Assembly (NCBI GenBank): GCA_022712835.1
Contig: JAFLJU010000690.1
Location: forward strand, 1 to 6,392
DNA from: Desulfobacteraceae bacterium
Lineage (GTDB): Bacteria > Desulfobacterota > Desulfobacteria > Desulfobacterales > Desulfobacteraceae
Reading direction: 5' to 3'
Length of the DNA: 6,392 nucleotides
A model generated the notes under the pieces. It had not been told where the DNA came from. It did not search any database and saw only the letters and a program-made list of their open reading frames with translations. Positions 4,735 through 6,392 of this stretch are shown here, one piece after another (position 1 is the first letter of the stretch; every line of letters begins with the position of its first letter). The translations under genes were made by a program, and so were the position numbers.

Positions 4735-6392
4735 ATGCTATCCCACCTTTTTAATCCCATCCAGATAGGAAATATGACAGTAAAGAACCGGCTGATGATG
4801 TCAGCCATGAGTATTAACTTTGGCGTGGATGAAAACTGCCATGTGACCGATCAACTCATTGAATATTTTGTGGAGCGGGCACGGGGGGAAGTGGGCATGA
4901 TGCTGGTGGGGGGAGGCAGTGTCCACCCCGGCGGCCAGGAACTGCCGGACCTTCCCCAGATGTATGATGATTCCTGTATCCCTTCATTAAAAATCATGGT
5001 GGACCGGGTTAAAAAATATGATACCAAATTCGGGGTCCAGCTCATGCACGGGGGTCGCCAGTCCTATCTTCCCCAAAAGGTAGCCCCATCAGCCATCCCT
5101 GCGCCAGCGGTTGTCAAAGGAGAGGTCCGGGCCCTTAGGGTTGAAGAGATAAAAGAATTGGCCGCCTGTTTTGGGGATTCTGCCAGGCGATGTCGGGAAG
5201 CCGGGTTTGACTTTATTGAAATCCATGGCGCCCACGGGTACCTGATCAACCAGTTTTTAGCACCCAATTCCAATATCAGGACCGACGAATACGGCGGGTC
5301 CTTTGAAAACCGGACCCGGTTTTTATTTGAAATCATTGAGGCCATCCGGGAACGGGCAGGCAAAGAATTTCCTGTGGGTATCCGCATCAACGGAAACGAC
5401 TATATTGAAAACGGCTGGGAACTCAAAGACACCCTGCGGCTGGCCCCCTTGCTGGAACAAGCCGGGGTGGTGTATCTTCACATCTCCGGCGGGGTCTACG
5501 GATCCACGGAATTGACCATCCCCTCCATGTATACCCCCCAGGGCTGTTTTGTCCATTTGGCCGAGGCCGTGGAAAAGGTGGTGAACATACCGGTGATCAC
5601 CGTGGGCAGGATCAAAGACCCGGAACATGCCAACCAGATTTTAAAAGAAGGAAAAGCCGACATGATCTCCATGGGGCGATCGTTTCTGGCAGACCCCCAA
5701 TATCCGAAAAAAGCCAGGGAAGGCAATCTTTCCCAGATCCGACCCTGTGTGGGGTGCTGCCTTGGCTGCATCCATGCGGTTCTGGCAAAAGAGCCTGGCT
5801 CCTGTGTGGTCAACCCCGACGTGGGAAGGGAATACAAAATCAAGGAAGAGACCGCATCTCAAACCCGTCTAAAGGTTCTGGTGGTAGGGGCAGGGCCTGC
5901 AGGCATGGCCGCTGCCAGAATGTTCTCTTTGGGAGGGCATGATACCCTGATTTGTGAGCGAGAAGACTCCTGTGGAGGCCTTTTGTCCCTGGCTGCCACG
6001 GCTCCCGGTCGGGGGGAACTGGGAGATATCATCGGTTTTTTCAAAGAGGAAATGGCCCGCCTGAAGATTGAAACCCGGTATGATACCCCATTATCTGTAG
6101 ACCTTCTGGATGAAATCAAGCCGGACAAGGTGATTCTTGCCACGGGTTCCATGCCGGATATGCCGGTGATTCGGGGCTTGTTCAAGACGGCCATGGCACT
6201 GATCACCAATGTGGACCTGTTCAGGGGCAAGGAAACTCCAGGAAACAAGGTCATTGTTCTGGGCGGAGGCATGACCGGTTTGATTACCGCCGATTTTTTG
6301 GCAACCCAGGGCAAACAAGTGGTGGTATTGAACCGGAAAAAGAGTTTTGCCGAAGAAATGTCCAGCAATGACCGGTATTATCTGAGGGAACG
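4735..6392 (+). CDS. FMN/FAD/4Fe-4S Old Yellow Enzyme, 2,4-dienoyl-CoA reductase or enoate reductase-like (partial, 3' end missing)
   Basis: An open frame of 552 codons with no stop before the right edge; relatives are about 640-680 residues, so roughly 100 are missing. The N-terminal flavin barrel has VKNRLMMSAMS (16-26), QLMHGGR (102-108), HGAHGYL (164-170) and NSNIRTDEYGGS (178-189), all hallmarks of the Old Yellow Enzyme group. Cysteines C338, C341, C345 and C357 (C-x2-C-x3-C-x11-C, the spacing of E. coli FadH) should bind a 4Fe-4S cluster. A dinucleotide fold for FAD follows (GAGPAG 385-390, acidic E408, ATGS 469-472), and a second one for NAD(P)H (GGGMTG 510-515) is cut short. Such enzymes pass electrons from NAD(P)H through FAD and the cluster to FMN and reduce a C=C bond in an unsaturated acid or acyl-CoA. 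The proposed catalytic Tyr of FadH matches Y169, but the FadH catalytic His appears to be replaced near GGVY (Y255 is close by). The substrate is therefore open: dienoyl-CoA, enoate or an aromatic-derived compound. Cytoplasmic; separate from the upstream cluster. Confidence 0.9.
   Translation, partial: MLSHLFNPIQIGNMTVKNRLMMSAMSINFGVDENCHVTDQLIEYFVERARGEVGMMLVGGGSVHPGGQELPDLPQMYDDSCIPSLKIMVDRVKKYDTKFGVQLMHGGRQSYLPQKVAPSAIPAPAVVKGEVRALRVEEIKELAACFGDSARRCREAGFDFIEIHGAHGYLINQFLAPNSNIRTDEYGGSFENRTRFLFEIIEAIRERAGKEFPVGIRINGNDYIENGWELKDTLRLAPLLEQAGVVYLHISGGVYGSTELTIPSMYTPQGCFVHLAEAVEKVVNIPVITVGRIKDPEHANQILKEGKADMISMGRSFLADPQYPKKAREGNLSQIRPCVGCCLGCIHAVLAKEPGSCVVNPDVGREYKIKEETASQTRLKVLVVGAGPAGMAAARMFSLGGHDTLICEREDSCGGLLSLAATAPGRGELGDIIGFFKEEMARLKIETRYDTPLSVDLLDEIKPDKVILATGSMPDMPVIRGLFKTAMALITNVDLFRGKETPGNKVIVLGGGMTGLITADFLATQGKQVVVLNRKKSFAEEMSSNDRYYLRE

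Noticed and set aside
5859..6368. Minus-strand open frame of 169 codons opposite the flavoenzyme
   Set aside because: The opposite strand carries clear FAD and NAD(P)H binding motifs through this stretch, so the frame is a shadow.

Overview
The window looks like chromosome of an anaerobic Desulfobacterota bacterium, most likely Desulfobacteraceae (Desulfobacter/Desulfobacula-like). This rests on moderate GC content, the style of the encoded proteins, and the presence of both an EF-hand-like surface or secreted protein and an iron-sulfur Old Yellow Enzyme. The taxon is inferred from general resemblance, not from a marker gene. All genes found are on the + strand. No tRNA, rRNA, CRISPR array, insertion sequence or phage gene is visible.

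Layout. (1) 1-277: the C-terminal end of a protein with a textbook calcium-binding EF-hand/dockerin-type loop. (2) 278-455: an intergenic region with a possible weak terminator, a perfect 17-bp tandem duplication and an extended -10 promoter element placed so that transcription could begin at the next start codon. (3) 456-4536: a tight three-gene cluster. It comprises an ArgP/IciA-type LysR regulator, a four-helix membrane protein of the DUF2868 family, and an Era-like GTPase of the DUF3482 family. The gap between genes one and two is 8 bases, and genes two and three overlap by an ATGA. (4) 4537-4734: an AT-rich intergenic region with several inverted repeats that look like operator DNA, then a good ribosome binding site. 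(5) 4735-6392: a 2,4-dienoyl-CoA reductase/enoate reductase-like flavoprotein (FMN barrel, 4Fe-4S cluster, FAD and NAD(P)H domains) that runs off the right edge.

The most interesting unit is the three-gene cluster. DUF2868 and DUF3482 genes are known to occur side by side in proteobacteria, but I know of no established function for the pair. Here they appear to be transcribed with an amino-acid-responsive type of regulator. The GTPase has a clear P-loop and DTPG motif, a non-canonical base-recognition (G4) motif, and a long glycine/alanine-rich hydrophobic segment near its C-terminal third. With a translationally coupled membrane partner, this suggests a membrane-associated GTPase system. The flavoenzyme downstream appears to be a separate transcription unit.
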